NCBI GenBank assembly: GCA_000507305.1
Contig: DF240875.1
Coordinates: 33,611-97,610, forward strand
DNA from: Breviolum minutum Mf 1.05b.01
Lineage: Eukaryota; Sar; Dinophyceae; Suessiales; Symbiodiniaceae
Direction of reading: 5' to 3'
Length of the DNA: 64,000 nucleotides
A program made the position numbers and the translations under genes. The notes beneath the pieces were generated by a model that did no database searches, was not told the origin of the DNA, and saw only the letters and a list, made by a program, of their open reading frames with translations. Shown in pieces: positions 43,893-55,491 of this stretch. Positions within the stretch are counted from its first letter, which is position 1; the number at the start of each line of letters is the position of its first letter.

Positions 43893-45034
43893 TTACAACT
43901 TGCCTGCTAGTTGCCAACACTTCGCAACCAATATACTTTTTGTATTTTCGATCAGTTTGATAGATGTTGATACTGTGATACCACTGGCATATGTTGAAAA
44001 AGACAAGGATCCGTAATATTCCAAAATGAGTTTCCCATCATCGGATGGATTCACAATTTCCGTTTTGGAACCTGAGGAGTTTTTGGTAGGCAAAATTGTG
44101 ACATACCAAACTACTATGAATATAGGGGATTTCCATGTTCGAAAAAAGAAACCGATTTGCAGTCTATAAGGAAACAACATATAGACATATATATCCTAGA
44201 TTGCAGTCAACATTATATTTGAAATAAATTTAGATACATCTATATTTTCAAAGCATCACCTCTGGTATCCACATCATATCACATGCAACATTTCCGTGCG
44301 ATGTCGCAATTTCGGTCAGGTCCCACCCTGCCCTGGATGAAGTACTCAGTCCGAAAACATGCAAAACAAAAAAGTTAAAAAAATCAAAATACTGTAAAAC
44401 ATCTAATCATGCAAACAATAACAAGAGATGACGAGAATAGCAGTTCAATAGCCATTCCCATTGCCTACTCACTTTGCCCCTCCAACTTTCCCTTTTTTTG
44501 GCGGGTCTCCTCTACCGTCAAGGTACCCCGTACTTCGAAGACAAAGCCATCCAATGCTGCCCCACGGCTTACCATGAGGCAAAAACGGAGGAACCTTGAG
44601 TGATGTGTCATCACTCGGTATGGCACAGTTTTTATCCGACCTATCCCCCGGCCTTCGTCGTCTAGTCTATACCTATCAATTTCTTCGTCTTTTTACCTTC
44701 CTATATCAAGACCAACAAGTAGTACCAAGGCACCGAGGTAAACTTCGTTGCACATTGGCAGCTAGAAGGGCATCGCCATTGCAATCAGTGCCCAACAAGT
44801 CCTGCGAATGAAATGCCGGAATCCCGATCAAACTAACAGCTAAAGGAACAGAAAATCAATGGGTGGGAAAATGGATTTGTGTTAGGGGCCCAGCCGATCT
44901 TCAAAGGCGTTGCTGGTTACCTTCAACTTAAGGAAAAAAAAATATATATATATAATGAGGTTACAACTCTGAGTCATTGCCCATCCACTGCTGCCGGGGC
45001 AAGCAGACTGCATGGACCATCTTCAATTGATTCA
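43893..45034 (-). CDS. Multi-exon gene end, unrecognised protein
   Basis: Exons 45034-44989, 44801-44744, 44556-44487 (or 44473 with a better GTGAGT donor), 44332-44260, 44163-44115 and 44071-43893 (TAA). Phases agree if the 44487 donor is used. Peptides: DLLGTDCNGDALLAANVQR, TEIATSHGNVACDMMWIPE and VNPSDDGKLILEYYGSLSF. The last exon also contains AG|GCAAGT, a good GC-type donor, so translation might continue elsewhere. Serine- and threonine-rich stretches suggest a beta-rich secreted or surface protein, but this is weak inference. Confidence 0.52.
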
Positions 45035-45297
45035 CTTGTCATGAAGGTATCCTTCACATTATCTGGGTGAAGGATCTTTCACAAAATCGAGGAGGTTTAA
45101 GATCATGTTTTGCAGCATGTTTATATAACTTACTTTTTGGGTGAGTTCAAAATCATTAATATCACTCCATCCGCTGGGAACGACAACAAAAGTCATTCTT
45201 AAACCATCTTGATCATTGTTTGTAAACATGTTCAAAACTTCCCTTCAAGAATCCAATCTTCCATGTCCCTCTATACCCTCCCCCCCAAAGGAAACAA

Positions 45298-45395
45298 CTA
45301 GCCGGTGGTTTCAACCCCCTTGAAAAATATTAGTCAAAATGGGAATCTTCCCCAAGTATGTGTGAAAATAAAAAATATGTGAAACCACCACCTAG
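45298..45395. mobile_element. TIR element, CTAGNTGGTGGTT family
   Basis: CTAGCCGGTGGTTTCAACCC and ATGTGAAACCACCACCTAG. Closely related to 52461-52540. Confidence 0.8.
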
Positions 45396-45468
45396 AAAAC
45401 ATCTAAAAACACATGTGTTGGTGGACTTGGCTCTTACCCGTACTTCGTCCACATGAGGTGGTCCTCAG

Positions 45469-45717
45469 TCCAATCATTGCCCCAAAGAACAGCCTTTGCA
45501 GCAAAAAGGCACCTGGGTGACCCCACAAAAAGTCAAGAAGTTCCTATCCCTGCCCAACGGTTTTGTAGAGAAACCATACTCATCGATCTTGGATGATGAA
45601 ATATATATAATGGGTAGACCCAACTTCCGATTTCTGGTTTTGTTGAAGGTTGTGGTTCCCCATGTGTTGATGTTTTCAAATTTGTGTCCCATGTTTGACC
45701 GTTATATCTCTAAATGA
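45469..45717 (+). CDS. Terminal exon on the plus strand, unrecognised
   Basis: After TGGTCCTCAG at 45468 the frame runs 82 codons to TGA. The peptide includes VTPQKVKKFLSLPNGFVEKP and DDEIYIMGRPNFRFLVLLK. A GT donor after 45645 would shorten it. Upstream exons were not found; a TIR element at 45298-45395 probably lies in the preceding intron. Confidence 0.45.
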   Translation, partial: SNHCPKEQPLQQKGTWVTPQKVKKFLSLPNGFVEKPYSSILDDEIYIMGRPNFRFLVLLKVVVPHVLMFSNLCPMFDRYISK

Positions 45718-46001
45718 TCACGAGTTGTTTATCTTATCAAAAACATCTTGGCAGTTACTTGCCCCATTCGCAAAAAAAAACAAGATTTTTTCAAACTCAA
45801 CACATGACAACCTACAATGTTCCAACCCATTCAAACCTGCCAGGGTTTTCCTAACCTTTGAAGCCTCCCAACTCCCAACCCAGAATCTTTTCTGAATTTT
45901 CCCCCCCCAAAAGCAAGGTTGGGGGATCACTTAGCCACCCGCCAAAAAAAGATCACTTGCCACCCCAACAACAACGGGTTTTTTACCGTTGTTTCTTTCA
46001 G

Positions 46002-46109
46002 AAAACTCCGAGACGCTGTACCTTTTGCCTCACGTCATCAAACCGTTGCACCGCCTGTGCTGAGGAAAAGTCGCTGCGTAGCACAGCTTGGACACCCAAA
46101 CTGTGAAAG
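46002..46109 (+). CDS. Possible plus-strand exon
   Basis: A strong acceptor (GTTGTTTCTTTCAG) precedes an open frame (LRDAVPFASRHQTVAPPVLR) ending at AG|GTCC. On the minus strand a competing exon (acceptor CTTTTCCTCAG, donor GTGAGG) overlaps it, so the strand is uncertain. Confidence 0.3.
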
Positions 46110-46822
46110 GTCCACAGTTTCCAAGGACCCCAGTCCTTGACCACAACAAATGACGCTGGAAAATGATGCGGAAAACAAGTATAATTTGGATACCGTATAA
46201 AATAGTAATAAAGATAACATATATTTTTCATGTAGAATGTAGATGAAGAGTGTCTAGGTGATAGTTTAAGCCATAGTCATGCAACGGCACAAAACTGCAA
46301 GTGCACATATTCAGAAACAAAAAAAATACATCACAAAGGCCATTGAGGCGTATGTACACGTGACATAAACACATCCACTTATTGATTAGACACCAGCAAA
46401 GGGGAACCATGTAATATACATGTTTTGCCTTTCTTCCCACAGCTTCTTCTGTTTCCAAAGCTTCACAGATTGAATAATGTTGCAATAAGGTTGTCCCTAA
46501 AATCGATCAGATGATGGAATGATTGATGACACATTGGGTCATTGGGTCCTGCCTAAACACTATTGTTTACTGTAGATAGTGAAGGTTGACAAAAGGTCCT
46601 TTAGTAAATTGATCATGATTAGATCAACATCCCAAAATGATCATGTTTAGTAGGAAAACCCATGGTTGTTGGGTACCACCATTTAAGGAAACACCCATTT
46701 ATTCACACTCTTTCAGGGGTTGGGGAGGCCCCAAGTCATACACTGCAAACCTATACATCTCAGCACCTGATAGGAGAGTTTACCAAATCTGGGATCCTTG
46801 AATCCTACCCAACCCAAGCCAC
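46110..46822. other. Stretch with no convincing gene
   Basis: Mixed low-complexity sequence between gene models. I see no TIR element and no exon with good signals on both sides; some may be untranslated sequence. Confidence 0.35.
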
Positions 46823-47474
46823 CCATTTGTTTGCCAATCCTTAGGAGATCCAAAGTCGATTTGTTCTCCCAGCTGCTCTGCATATGCACACACGCGCATA
46901 GGAATAGCGATCTGCACAAGGGACAATACATTCAACACATTGATGTGCAATTTTGACTACGACTGGGGGCATGTTTTGATGGTACAAGCGTACTGTCGAG
47001 TCAACCTTTGTACCAATACTTTCGTGCACAGCTGAACAGCTGAACAGTTGGACGTGGCAATCTTCTGGTTTAGCATCAACAACAATTTCAGTGTGGCAGT
47101 GTTGCAAACAGGCAATCACTATAACCTGAAAAGCAATCGACCACCAATAATCACCAGTACTACATGGTGAAGACTCGATTGCATTGACAGTGCTAAATGT
47201 TTGAACGCTCACAACTGGTTGGTGGTTTTAGCCTACCACAAACATCTCTAGTCAATCGCTCAAACAAACGTGAGACCACCGCCTAGATATCCAGAATGGA
47301 CCCTGAAACTAGCATTGAAACATTTTTCTCCACTTGAAAAACGGAAACATTGGAGCATGAAATGCAAGGATACACATTTTCACACCCGGTGATTGGCTTT
47401 CAGAATCGGTTGATCGATTCCCAACGATCGCTGTTGGATCAACCAAAGAAGGGGGGATCTTGAGTTTCAAATTG
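46823..47474 (-). CDS. Four-exon gene fragment, unrecognised
   Basis: Exons 47474-47386 (LVDPTAIVGNRSTDSESQS), 47207-47164, 47125-46925 (HTEIVVDAKPEDCHVQLFS) and 46872-46823 (LGEQIDFGSPKDWQTN). All junctions are phase compatible. A TIR element (47215-47286) fills most of the first intron and ends 7 bases before the acceptor of the second exon. The 67-codon exon is cysteine-rich. Family unknown; both ends open. Confidence 0.5.
47215..47286. mobile_element. TIR element, CTAGNTGGTGGTT family, short
   Basis: TGGTTGGTGGTTTTAGCC and GTGAGACCACCGCCTAG. It makes up most of a minus-strand intron (47208-47385). Confidence 0.65.
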
Positions 47475-47732
47475 CTTCCACAAATGTGCATAAAAAATCA
47501 AAAACACCATTGCCAAAGCATGTTTGATCGTAATGATTACACAGGATATCTCCACTAGGAAGACTCTGTATACTGCAGAACCGCTGCAACATAGCTAAGA
47601 ACCGTAGTTTCAAACCCTCAAACCAAATAAATATCGAATCTCACCAATACCATTATATACATCACAGCAGAAGCAATCTTACCATCTTCATCTGTCATCT
47701 TGCCCTATTACATTTCTTTTTAATTCATCATT

Positions 47733-47913
47733 TCAAGACAGCCACTTTTCCCAGTCCAACCTTAAACACAACCCATAAAACAATGCTGTTGCATCTTTTT
47801 GGATCTTTGTCGGTTTTCTCGCTGCCTGTCGCCACCAATCTTCTTCTTGACTTACCAGGGCCCTTCGCACATCATAAAAATACCAGCTCAATAGGCCCAC
47901 CATGGAAAGGCAA
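47733..47913 (-). CDS. Terminal exon, tryptophan-rich, unrecognised
   Basis: After GGTGTCCAG the frame runs 59 codons to TGA. The peptide has a short hydrophobic start (MVGLLSWYFYDVRRALVS) and a charged end (RKPTKIQKDATALFYG). An internal GTAAGT could act as donor, but the read-through frame is more protein-like. Upstream exons were not identified. Confidence 0.45.
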
Positions 47914-48309
47914 CTGGACACCTCGTCTCATGTTGGACCCATGTTAGACCTAGATAAGTAAAAGGCTACACGCGTCAAGTGTCAAAAGAAGATGTTTTGC
48001 ATATGTTTGTATGCTTTTTTGTGAAGAATTTGTTGAGAAATCGATAATTTCAACTTCAATACATATATCATATATATATATATTCCATATATATAGTTTT
48101 GGAGTAGTCGTTGTGGTTGGCTCTACTCTGTTTTCATAGAATCACGGGCAAAATAGCCAACAAGACAACCGTATTGTACAAATTTCCATTCACTAAAAAA
48201 CAAAAATCGCCAAGTGTTCACTTGCGAGCATTATATATATATATAACTCTACATTGCCCCCCCAAACAAAAAAATTGCTGGGGTTCCACCACCAAAATTA
48301 CCACCAACC

Positions 48310-48480
48310 ATCCTCCTCACCAACCAACCAACGAACTGCATCCAAGGTCACCATTGATTTGCTTCGGTGCAATGCTGTAGAGAAACCCAGCACCACAGCC
48401 ACCCGCAGACTGGACCATAGAATATCGCTCCGTCGCTCCATCATGTCATCGCGAAGGCAGGCCAGTGGGGAAGGATAAAT
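48310..48480 (-). CDS. Minus-strand coding block, frame uncertain
   Basis: The minus strand is open in two frames. One reads LRDDMMERRSDILWSSLRVA through LHRSKSMVTLDAVRWLVG. The other starts after TATGGTCCAG and reads GCGAGFLYSIAPKQIN before GTGACC. Only one can be used. Codon composition supports coding on this strand. Confidence 0.35.
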
Positions 48481-48850
48481 TTTTGGCTTTGAAAAAAAAG
48501 ATGTGACATCTAAAAACATAGCTTTGTTTGTATGATATCCTTATGTTACAACTTAACGGAAAACCATACATATTATACATCAATCAGTTGATCTTTTTTA
48601 TGTTTTTAAAGACTGTAAAGATGTATGATTCACATTGTGTTGAGTAACAAATGTTAATTCTTGTTTTTTTTTAAATGATTTCCTGATTAGTCGGCTCCAA
48701 TATGCATCTTTTTTCAAATGCACCTCAACATCTAAGTGTCTCAATTCTAAGCATCCTATTGTCTCCATGACCTCCATCAACGCCTTTTTAGAAATTTGCT
48801 GCTTAACAAGTTAACCAGAAAGAACATAAAACATGAAACCAGCATGTTCC

Positions 48851-49677
48851 TCAGAGATCTTTCTGCGATGTCAACGAGTCAACGAAATACAACACAGCGT
48901 GGATGTTCAGCGGAAAGGTTGTCCTCTTTGGATCTATTTGGTCAATCTGCTGATTATACCATCTTGCAAAATCTTGTGCACATTTAAAAAGCTGCGAAAC
49001 TTTACAGGTTCTACAGGAAATTTCTTGTGCAAAAGTTCCTTTTATAGGCACTGGTTCTCAACTCGAGGATGTCTGCCAGTTCCCTTGAAATCCCCACAGT
49101 TTCCAACAACAAAACAGTCGCAGCTGCATGGTCTGAAGAATATCTTCGGTGTTTTCAGCAAGCTTACGGAGTGTTTCAGGGTCAGTGCATTTATTTTTGG
49201 AGTGGACCAATTTTCTCAACAAGGTGATGGTTCTTCCACAATTCTGTGTCGAATCCTTTTTTAGGGCGAAGGGGGGGGATTCAACCGTTATCATCCAAAT
49301 AAACTACACATCACTAACAGTTTCCATTTTCCATCAGATTGGATGAAGTCGAATCTGGCTGCTACATCGTCAGATCCCGAAAAAAAGGCGCGGCACACTC
49401 AGGACCTTCGGGGTTCGAATCGTGTGATTTTTTGCTTCAACCAAATCCGATTTCTGCAAGTGAGAAGCAAAACTCTGGTCACGCCCATATGAAGGAAGTT
49501 CGCCCAAGTACGGTTCTTGTAGACCTCAGGCATCCAGCAACGATTATATGTTGTGCAAAGAAACAACATGGGTGATGGATGATAAAAACCCGATGACAAA
49601 ACAGCCAACCCAAACATCATGCCAAGGAACTGTAAGTGTTTCGGTGTTCTTCCAAGATACCTTGGGATGAATTCTGA
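48851..49677 (-). CDS. Minus-strand gene end, helical protein, unrecognised
   Basis: Exons 49677-49590, 49524-49483, 49255-49098 and 49010-48851 (TGA). The last three join in phase; the first needs another exon. Peptides: TITLLRKLVHSKNKCTDPET, LRKLAENTEDILQTMQ, QDFARWYNQQIDQIDPKR and LNIHAVLYFVDSLTSQKDL. The third exon is strongly helical and charged. No family was recognised. Confidence 0.52.
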
Positions 49678-50914
49678 CTGAACATGTGGGACTAAGAAGA
49701 GGTTCCAAGTGGCAAACAATGATAGAACATATGACGATGCAACAGAACTTTGGCTCTACAGTAGTCGGAAAAAGGGAAACCAGTTGCTTCACCAAAGAAT
49801 CCCAATGTAGGTATAGTATCCAAGACAATTCCAACACACCCCTAGAGCACACCCGAACCAATCCCCCGTTCGCCAGCTATGAAAAAGGAGTCCCATTTGT
49901 AGCCTGTTGGTAAAGGTTTAGGGGTGTGTTCCAAAGGTGTGTTGAAACAACCTTAGATAGTAGCTTCTACTTCCTTGGGTAAAATTACTAGTTTTAGTCA
50001 CTTGGCGCTTGTCAAGATTCCACTTGAAAACTGTTTCCACAAGCTGGTAATAACCATGTTACAACAGCAAAAGAAAGAAAGAACGAGTCACAAGAAAATC
50101 TGGGAACAAACAAACAAACAATTACATATCTCAAATCCGAGTCTTAACAACCAAACACTCTGACATTGACCTTTGAAGACTATCATTTAAAAAAATATCA
50201 AACTCCAAGAGACTAATAAACCATATGAAAGTTTAACCAAAAAATTGAAGAAAAACACTTTTTTTCTCAAGGACTGAAGGTCGACCTTTCACAAAAAGTA
50301 CGATTAAACCCATGCTGCCAATGCTTTACACATGAGGTTCTAGTTGGTGGTTGAACCAACCCATCTGAAAAATATTGGTCAAATTGGAAATCGTCCCCTA
50401 ATAGGGGTAAAAATGAAACATATTTGAAACCACCACCCAGGTTAATTGATGATGATGGCAAACTGTGGGCATTTGATTCTCCTGTCGCTTAATTCGAACT
50501 GTTCTCCGGAAGAATTATCATCGACACAACACTATGAGTTGATTGGTTGCACAGATATTTCTGCAATACTATTTCTCCTGAAGAAAAAAGGGTACGTTTG
50601 TTTATTAAAAAGACGCCATTTAAAAAAAACATGTTGCTGCGAATATGCTAACACTACTTGTTAGAATAAATGGCAAATGGCACAAACACATTACAAAACA
50701 TTCTAAAAAATGTATGACAACTACAGTAAATATGAACTCCAAGTGTAACGAATTCATATCATCCTGTCTCCATTCCAAAAACATCTATAAACTACATCAT
50801 GGTATAAAAGAATAAAGTCAAGAGGTACTATATAAATAATAGAAATATAGATATGAATCTATATGGTTTTATGTTGTTGTAAGCATCCTGTCTCCATTCT
50901 ATCAACAAAAAAAC
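49678..50914. other. Mostly non-coding stretch with one TIR element
   Basis: Apart from the element at 50340-50440 I see no exon with convincing signals. The sequence is A-rich with many short A runs. It probably represents intergenic or 3' flanking DNA. Confidence 0.35.
50340..50440. mobile_element. TIR element, CTAGNTGGTGGTT family
   Basis: CTAGTTGGTGGTTGAACC and TTTGAAACCACCACCCAG; core AATATTGGTCAAATTGG. Confidence 0.75.
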
Positions 50915-51401
50915 ATGTTTTGCCCCAAGTCGAAACGCTCTCCCGTTTTTGTGGGACTCCCAAGTCACGTGGATGAGGCCCTCAAATCCACCTTGACGAA
51001 TTTTCTGCCTTGGAAACTGAAACGGGTGAAGCGGGTCAGCGGGGTCTCATATATGGAATCATACCCCATATATGTATGGTGTATATACCTACATGGTGGT
51101 TTCCAAAAATAGTGGTACCCCAAAATGGATGGTTTATAATGGAAAACACTATTAAAAAAATGGATGATTTGAGGGTACCACTATTTTTGGAAACATCCAC
51201 ATGAAAACCACAAAAATCAACCACATGTAGGATCATGTAGGTAAATATACCATACATGGATCCTATAGGATATTTCACCTTCACCTAGATTTCCCTGAAT
51301 TTTTTCGGGGATTTCTTTTCCAAAAGGCTACCTTTTGGGGGCCCACGTCGGGGGGCCGGTCGCTATAATTTGACCAGATGGTAATTAAAGGATGCTTGGA
51401 A

Positions 51402-51484
<83 letters not shown>

Positions 51485-51874
51485 AGCATAATACAAACCA
51501 TGACGTCCGTCCCAGCCAAAAGGATCTTTGTGTCGATGTCCATGATAAAGTTATAAACAAAAGGTTTTCTTACAAATCTACTGCGAAAGAGGTTTAAGTT
51601 GAATATCTTGTTGATGATTTCAACCACTTTGAAAAATATCAGTCAAAATGGAAATCTTCCCCAAATAGGGGTTGAAAATTACAAGTATTTGAGACCACCA
51701 CCCAGAATAAGTTCCATAAGTTTGTTAAATGAAAGATGCAGGCCGCGATACTTGATGTTGGTAGCAAGCTCTTCCCATCCATCCCAAGCAACTTCCTTTA
51801 GCAATCTCACCTTGGGTCGCCAACCAGAAACACCCCAGGAGATCAGGTGTTGGGTCACAAGCGGCCCTCTGAAC
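50915..51874 (-). CDS. Four candidate exons of a minus-strand gene
   Basis: Exons 51874-51702 (LLKEVAWDGWEELATNIKYR), 51580-51499 (YNFIMDIDTKILLAGTDV), 51362-51332 and 51016-50915 (GLIHVTWESHKNGRAFRLG). The last two agree in phase; earlier phases do not all agree, so an exon is missing. Exon 51874-51702 stops exactly where a TIR element (51611-51705) begins, so the intron starts with the element (GTGGTGGTCTC). A GAT repeat (51402-51484) and a second TIR element (51094-51202) lie in other introns. Family unknown. Confidence 0.45.
51094..51202. mobile_element. TIR element, GGTGTTTCCAAAAATAG family
   Basis: Ends GGTGGTTTCCAAAAATAGTGG and CCACTATTTTTGGAAACATCC, with the shared core AATGGATGGTTTATAATGG. 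Confidence 0.8.
51402..51484. repeat. GAT microsatellite
   Basis: Pure GAT with one AAG interruption. Intronic in the minus-strand gene model. Confidence 0.9.
51611..51705. mobile_element. TIR element forming an intron start
   Basis: GTTGATGATTTCAACC and TTTGAGACCACCACCCAG. On the minus strand the donor of exon 51874-51702 falls within its terminal repeat (CTGG|GTGGTGG). Confidence 0.65.
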
Positions 51875-52246
51875 CTTGTGACATTTAAGGTTGTGACCAT
51901 TTAGCGTTTCTGCTAGGAAGGTTACACTTAAAAGACTTGGTACGAAACAAATGTTCCTTTCTTGCTTTGAGTGTATCAACCGAATCAAGAAAAAATACTT
52001 GCAGATAAATATGCGTAATGTATCATACAGTAAAAAATCGCAATTCACAATGCATCATCAACCCCATCAGTAGATAACCCTTGCCTTCGTACTCAGTGGA
52101 TATCGGTCACCCGGTCACCCCTCAAGTCCAGTGACGTTGGCAAGGTCGTTGGCATTTCCTGATAGGAAGCACCTGTCAACAAAACCATGGTGACATGTGG
52201 AATCCTGGTTCAAATGTGAGGTCACTTGATGAAACGATTTCACAAG

Positions 52247-53173
52247 CATCCCTCTGACTGCACTATTTTAATCTTATCTAATGTTTTTCATCAACATGTT
52301 CAACATGGTATGGCCACACGTGACATAAGTCTCATCAGCATTTTGCAAGACTTCGCACTTATCATCAAGGTAAAAAACGGGGAGCAAGGTCTGAACTTAG
52401 CCCACATGGGGTGCTCGAAAATATCTCTTCATTCATTCTTCAACACCCTGAAGAACTAGTCTAGCCGGTGGTTTCAACCCCAAAATGGGAATCTTCCCCA
52501 AGTAGGGGTGAAAAAAAATATATGTGAAACCACCACCTAGTAGCAACCATCCATTTTCAGGTACTTCCTGTTAGTTTCAGGGAGAGTAGCGCGTTCCAAA
52601 ACTTGAGACAACATGTCTCAGCTGAAAAACTTTTCTGGACTCAAGGATGTCCTGGAGTCAATGGTTAGCTTGGCACTAATCAAAACAAGAAAAAACCATG
52701 TAATACCGCCACATCACGCATCACCAAAGTTGTTGGTTTCAAGTTGAAACATCTTCAACTTGGTGACATTATCTTTAAAAAACGACTAAAACATGCATCT
52801 CCAAAAACAAGTTTGAAACCATTACCTGGCATTACCTCATCAACTCATCAACCACCAATGACATGATATTGACACAGAACCCCTGCCAAACCCTCCTTGC
52901 CTCAAGTCCTCTAACTCTTTCTCCTGGAAACACATCCCCCACCTTACCCCGGATGAAAATGACACCCCTTCACCTTCTGTTCGTGTAGAAGAGAAATCCG
53001 GTGAAACCAACCGGTTGACATCTAGAAAAATCTCCCGTAGGAAATGGGTGGATGATATTTTTGTAGATATCCCAAAGTGCTTCGTGGAATTTTTTCTCTA
53101 TCAACAGCATCACAATCTTTCAGAATCTGTTCCGGAGTACCATTTATTCTGCATGGCGATAGGAAAATCATAA
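52247..53173 (+). CDS. Three-exon gene end with TIR-derived codons
   Basis: Exons 52247-52369 (donor GTAAAA), 52561-52663 and 52878-53173 (TAA). Phases agree at both junctions, giving 173 residues. Peptides: ATRDISLISILQDFALIIK, RQHVSAEKLFWTQGCPGVN, DENDTPSPSVRVEEKSGE and LYQQHHNLSESVPEYHLF. The second exon begins inside a terminal repeat of the GTTAGTTTCAGGGAGGGTA family, which therefore appears to code for part of the protein. Another element (52461-52540) fills the preceding intron. The 98-codon last exon lacks an internal Met until its very end. No domain was recognised. Confidence 0.58.
52461..52540. mobile_element. TIR element inside an intron
   Basis: CTAGCCGGTGGTTTCAACCC and ATGTGAAACCACCACCTAG. 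It lies between plus exons 52247-52369 and 52561-52663. Confidence 0.8.
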
Positions 53174-53314
53174 ATTTCGCACCCAAAAAAAACACTTTTC
53201 TCATCCACAAAAATTAGCATGTCTTTGCAATCAATTTGAGTGGAGGCGGCACCCGAATACTAAACCGTCTTTGGTGGAAACCTGGTTTCACATAGGAACG
53301 GTTTCCAAAATCAT

Positions 53315-54130
53315 TCACCCACCAGAAGTGCCCAAACCATCCCACCGTCCGACCTGCAAACCTTCTGTAATAACATCGGGCCTCTGGTCCTGCACAACCA
53401 TGAATGCCTACCCTCCCCAAAACCAACAGAAAACGCCCCAAGAACGCGTTCCTGAAAATATGACTATGGCCATGCCTGGCCTATTTGTGAAATGTCCATC
53501 TTGTAAGCAGCAATTTTCAGTTAACGTGGTTTTTATTTGTTGCTGTTTGTTTTTTGGGAGGCTACCAAGTGAATGCAAGAACTACCCAAAGAAAAAGCTC
53601 CACTCTTCTGCAACCGTTTGAATGGCTCAAGGTCCAAACCCTACAAGTCCGAACCAAAACGATAGGTTTTTTCTCTGTTTTTCTTGATTCCAACCTTTCG
53701 GACTCCAAAAACCTCAAGGTTTTAACCAATGGTTTTCTCCAGGCCGAAAAAAATATGGGGCATTTTTGTTTACCCCTAAAAATTTCAGGCCGGATTGTGG
53801 GGTTGTGCATCAAAGGTAGTTTAAAAAAAAAACACCCAGGAAGTCCAAAGACTAAACTTTGCCCCTTGGTAGCAGGGAATCCTTTACATGGATCATCCCA
53901 AAGACTATTCTTTGTTTGGTCTTGGACTTCCAGGGAACAGCCAACAAAAACCCCAACCGAAAAAATCCCATCCTCTGCGGCGGCTTGAACTCCGGCTCCA
54001 TTTGGCACCAGAAAATGGGTCAAATCCAAGTTGAAACTGAAGATGTGACGGTAATAACCTCGCAGATTTTGGTCCATCCATGGCGCGCGTTTGGTGCGTG
54101 TTTTTTTGGTGAAAAGATGAGGGTTTTTTG
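53315..54130 (-). CDS. Minus-strand coding region, exon structure unclear
   Basis: A terminal exon 53389-53315 (DQRPDVITEGLQVGRWDG, TGA) follows a good acceptor (CATGGTTGTGCAG). Above it, 54130-53830 is open in two frames on the minus strand. One reads THFLVPNGAGVQAAAEDG and the other SARLLPSHLQFQLGFDPFSG; the latter runs on from a Met-containing stretch. Which is translated cannot be settled by eye. Confidence 0.38.
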
Positions 54131-54337
54131 AAGTTTTGAGATGAGAAAAATGGGAGAAAAATAGAGATCATGACATGCGAATTCGCTCTAGAGTCGAAAC
54201 CAAAAATTTAGAATCTAAAATGCATCGTCCCTGGAAAACTATAACTTATATATCCCCTGAAAATTCCAAAGGTTCGAAGATCAAATTCATTTATATTGGT
54301 CTCTTTTTGGGGTGGGGGAGGAGTATAGTCCATAAAA

Positions 54338-55328
54338 TCAGAGTCCGTAGTTTTTCACCAAACTGGATGACTCAAGATATTTTGAAAATTTCGCCAAGAA
54401 ACCCCCTTGCCATTCAACAGCCCCTTCCACCAAATTGGCCAGAAGCGCCTCAATAGCACCAAAAACATGCTGAACAATAAAACACCGTTTCAACAGTGCT
54501 TCTGTTTGTGTAGGAACTTTGTAAACAAAAAAATAATAAAAAATCATATCTACTGCAAACCCTGAAAAATCTCCGTTTTATAACATATAGGTTTTTAGCC
54601 AAGCAACAAAAAATACCAACAAAAAACCCTTGCCCCGTTTAAATGAATTGGAGGTAACAAAAACCGCCTCAAGTCTGACGTCACTGGGCTTCCCCTGACT
54701 GGAATAGGCATCAATCCTTGAACATGAAGTTGACAACTCCTTCAATAAAGCTCCGAATCAAAATCCCAAAAACCATTTGGGTGTGTTCAAAAATAGGGGG
54801 GAAAACCCCCAAAAATGGATGGTTTATAATGGAAAACCCTTATCAAAATGGATGATTTGGGGGGAAAACCCACTATTTCCGGAAACATCCATTTCTAAAT
54901 CAATTCATTTCTGGCAACTGGAGTTTTTCAACCACATTCATCAAGCTTGAAAGCACAACTGCGGTTTTCATGCATAGTATGCTTTCAAAAATGAAATTTC
55001 ATGAAATTTCAACATAATTAGATGACTTGATGACTCAAGAGTCTCTCCCGTTCGCTGCATCTTGAATGTTTCAACGCCCTTTACCAAAAAAAAAATCACA
55101 ACAAATTGTTCGATCACATCTACGACATTTCACCAGGCACAAAACATCACCAAAAAAACAAAAAAAACCTCCTGCCAAGGTGAACCCAAAAAATCCCCGA
55201 AATGACCCAGCGTTTAATAACGGGGTTTTTTGTGTGTTCTTTCCCAGCAGTTTCACCCGTCTTTGGTGGCTGCATGAAGGTATTCATGAAGTCGTCCAGG
55301 TCAGCGGTGTCAATCATCTCGGTGTGGA
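54338..55328 (-). CDS. Minus-strand gene end, unrecognised
   Basis: Exon 55328-55222 (IDTADLDDFMNTFMQPPKTG) and terminal exon 54516-54338 (HVFGAIEALLANLVEGAVEW, TGA). Phases do not match directly, so at least one exon between 55221 and 54517 is missing; a TIR element (54778-54890) is there. The last exon is alpha-helical and hydrophobic. Family unknown. Confidence 0.48.
54778..54890. mobile_element. TIR element, GGTGTTTCCAAAAATAG family
   Basis: Same ends and core as the copies at 7076 and 51094, but more diverged and G-rich inside. Confidence 0.75.
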
Positions 55329-55384
55329 CTTCCAAAATCCATTGAAGTTGTTAAGGTGTTTTTTGGTGTTTTTCTCCGGTGTTT

Positions 55385-55491
55385 CTAAGTGGTGGTTGAA
55401 CCAACCCATTTGAAAAATATGAATCAAATTTGGGTTCATCTTCCCCCAAATAGGGGTGAAGATATAAAACTTTTGAGTTGCCACCACCTAG
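55385..55491. mobile_element. TIR element, CTAGNTGGTGGTT family
   Basis: CTAAGTGGTGGTTGAACC and GAGTTGCCACCACCTAG; core CATTTGAAAAATATGAATC. Confidence 0.75.

Noticed and set aside
49405-49425. GGGGTTCGAATCG, resembling a tRNA T arm
   Set aside because: No matching acceptor, D arm or anticodon arm nearby, and only a partial box B.
51363-51627. Poly-Ser, poly-Ile and poly-His minus-strand frames
   Set aside because: They are three frames of a GAT microsatellite; the coding-like segments are limited to 51580-51499 and 51362-51332.
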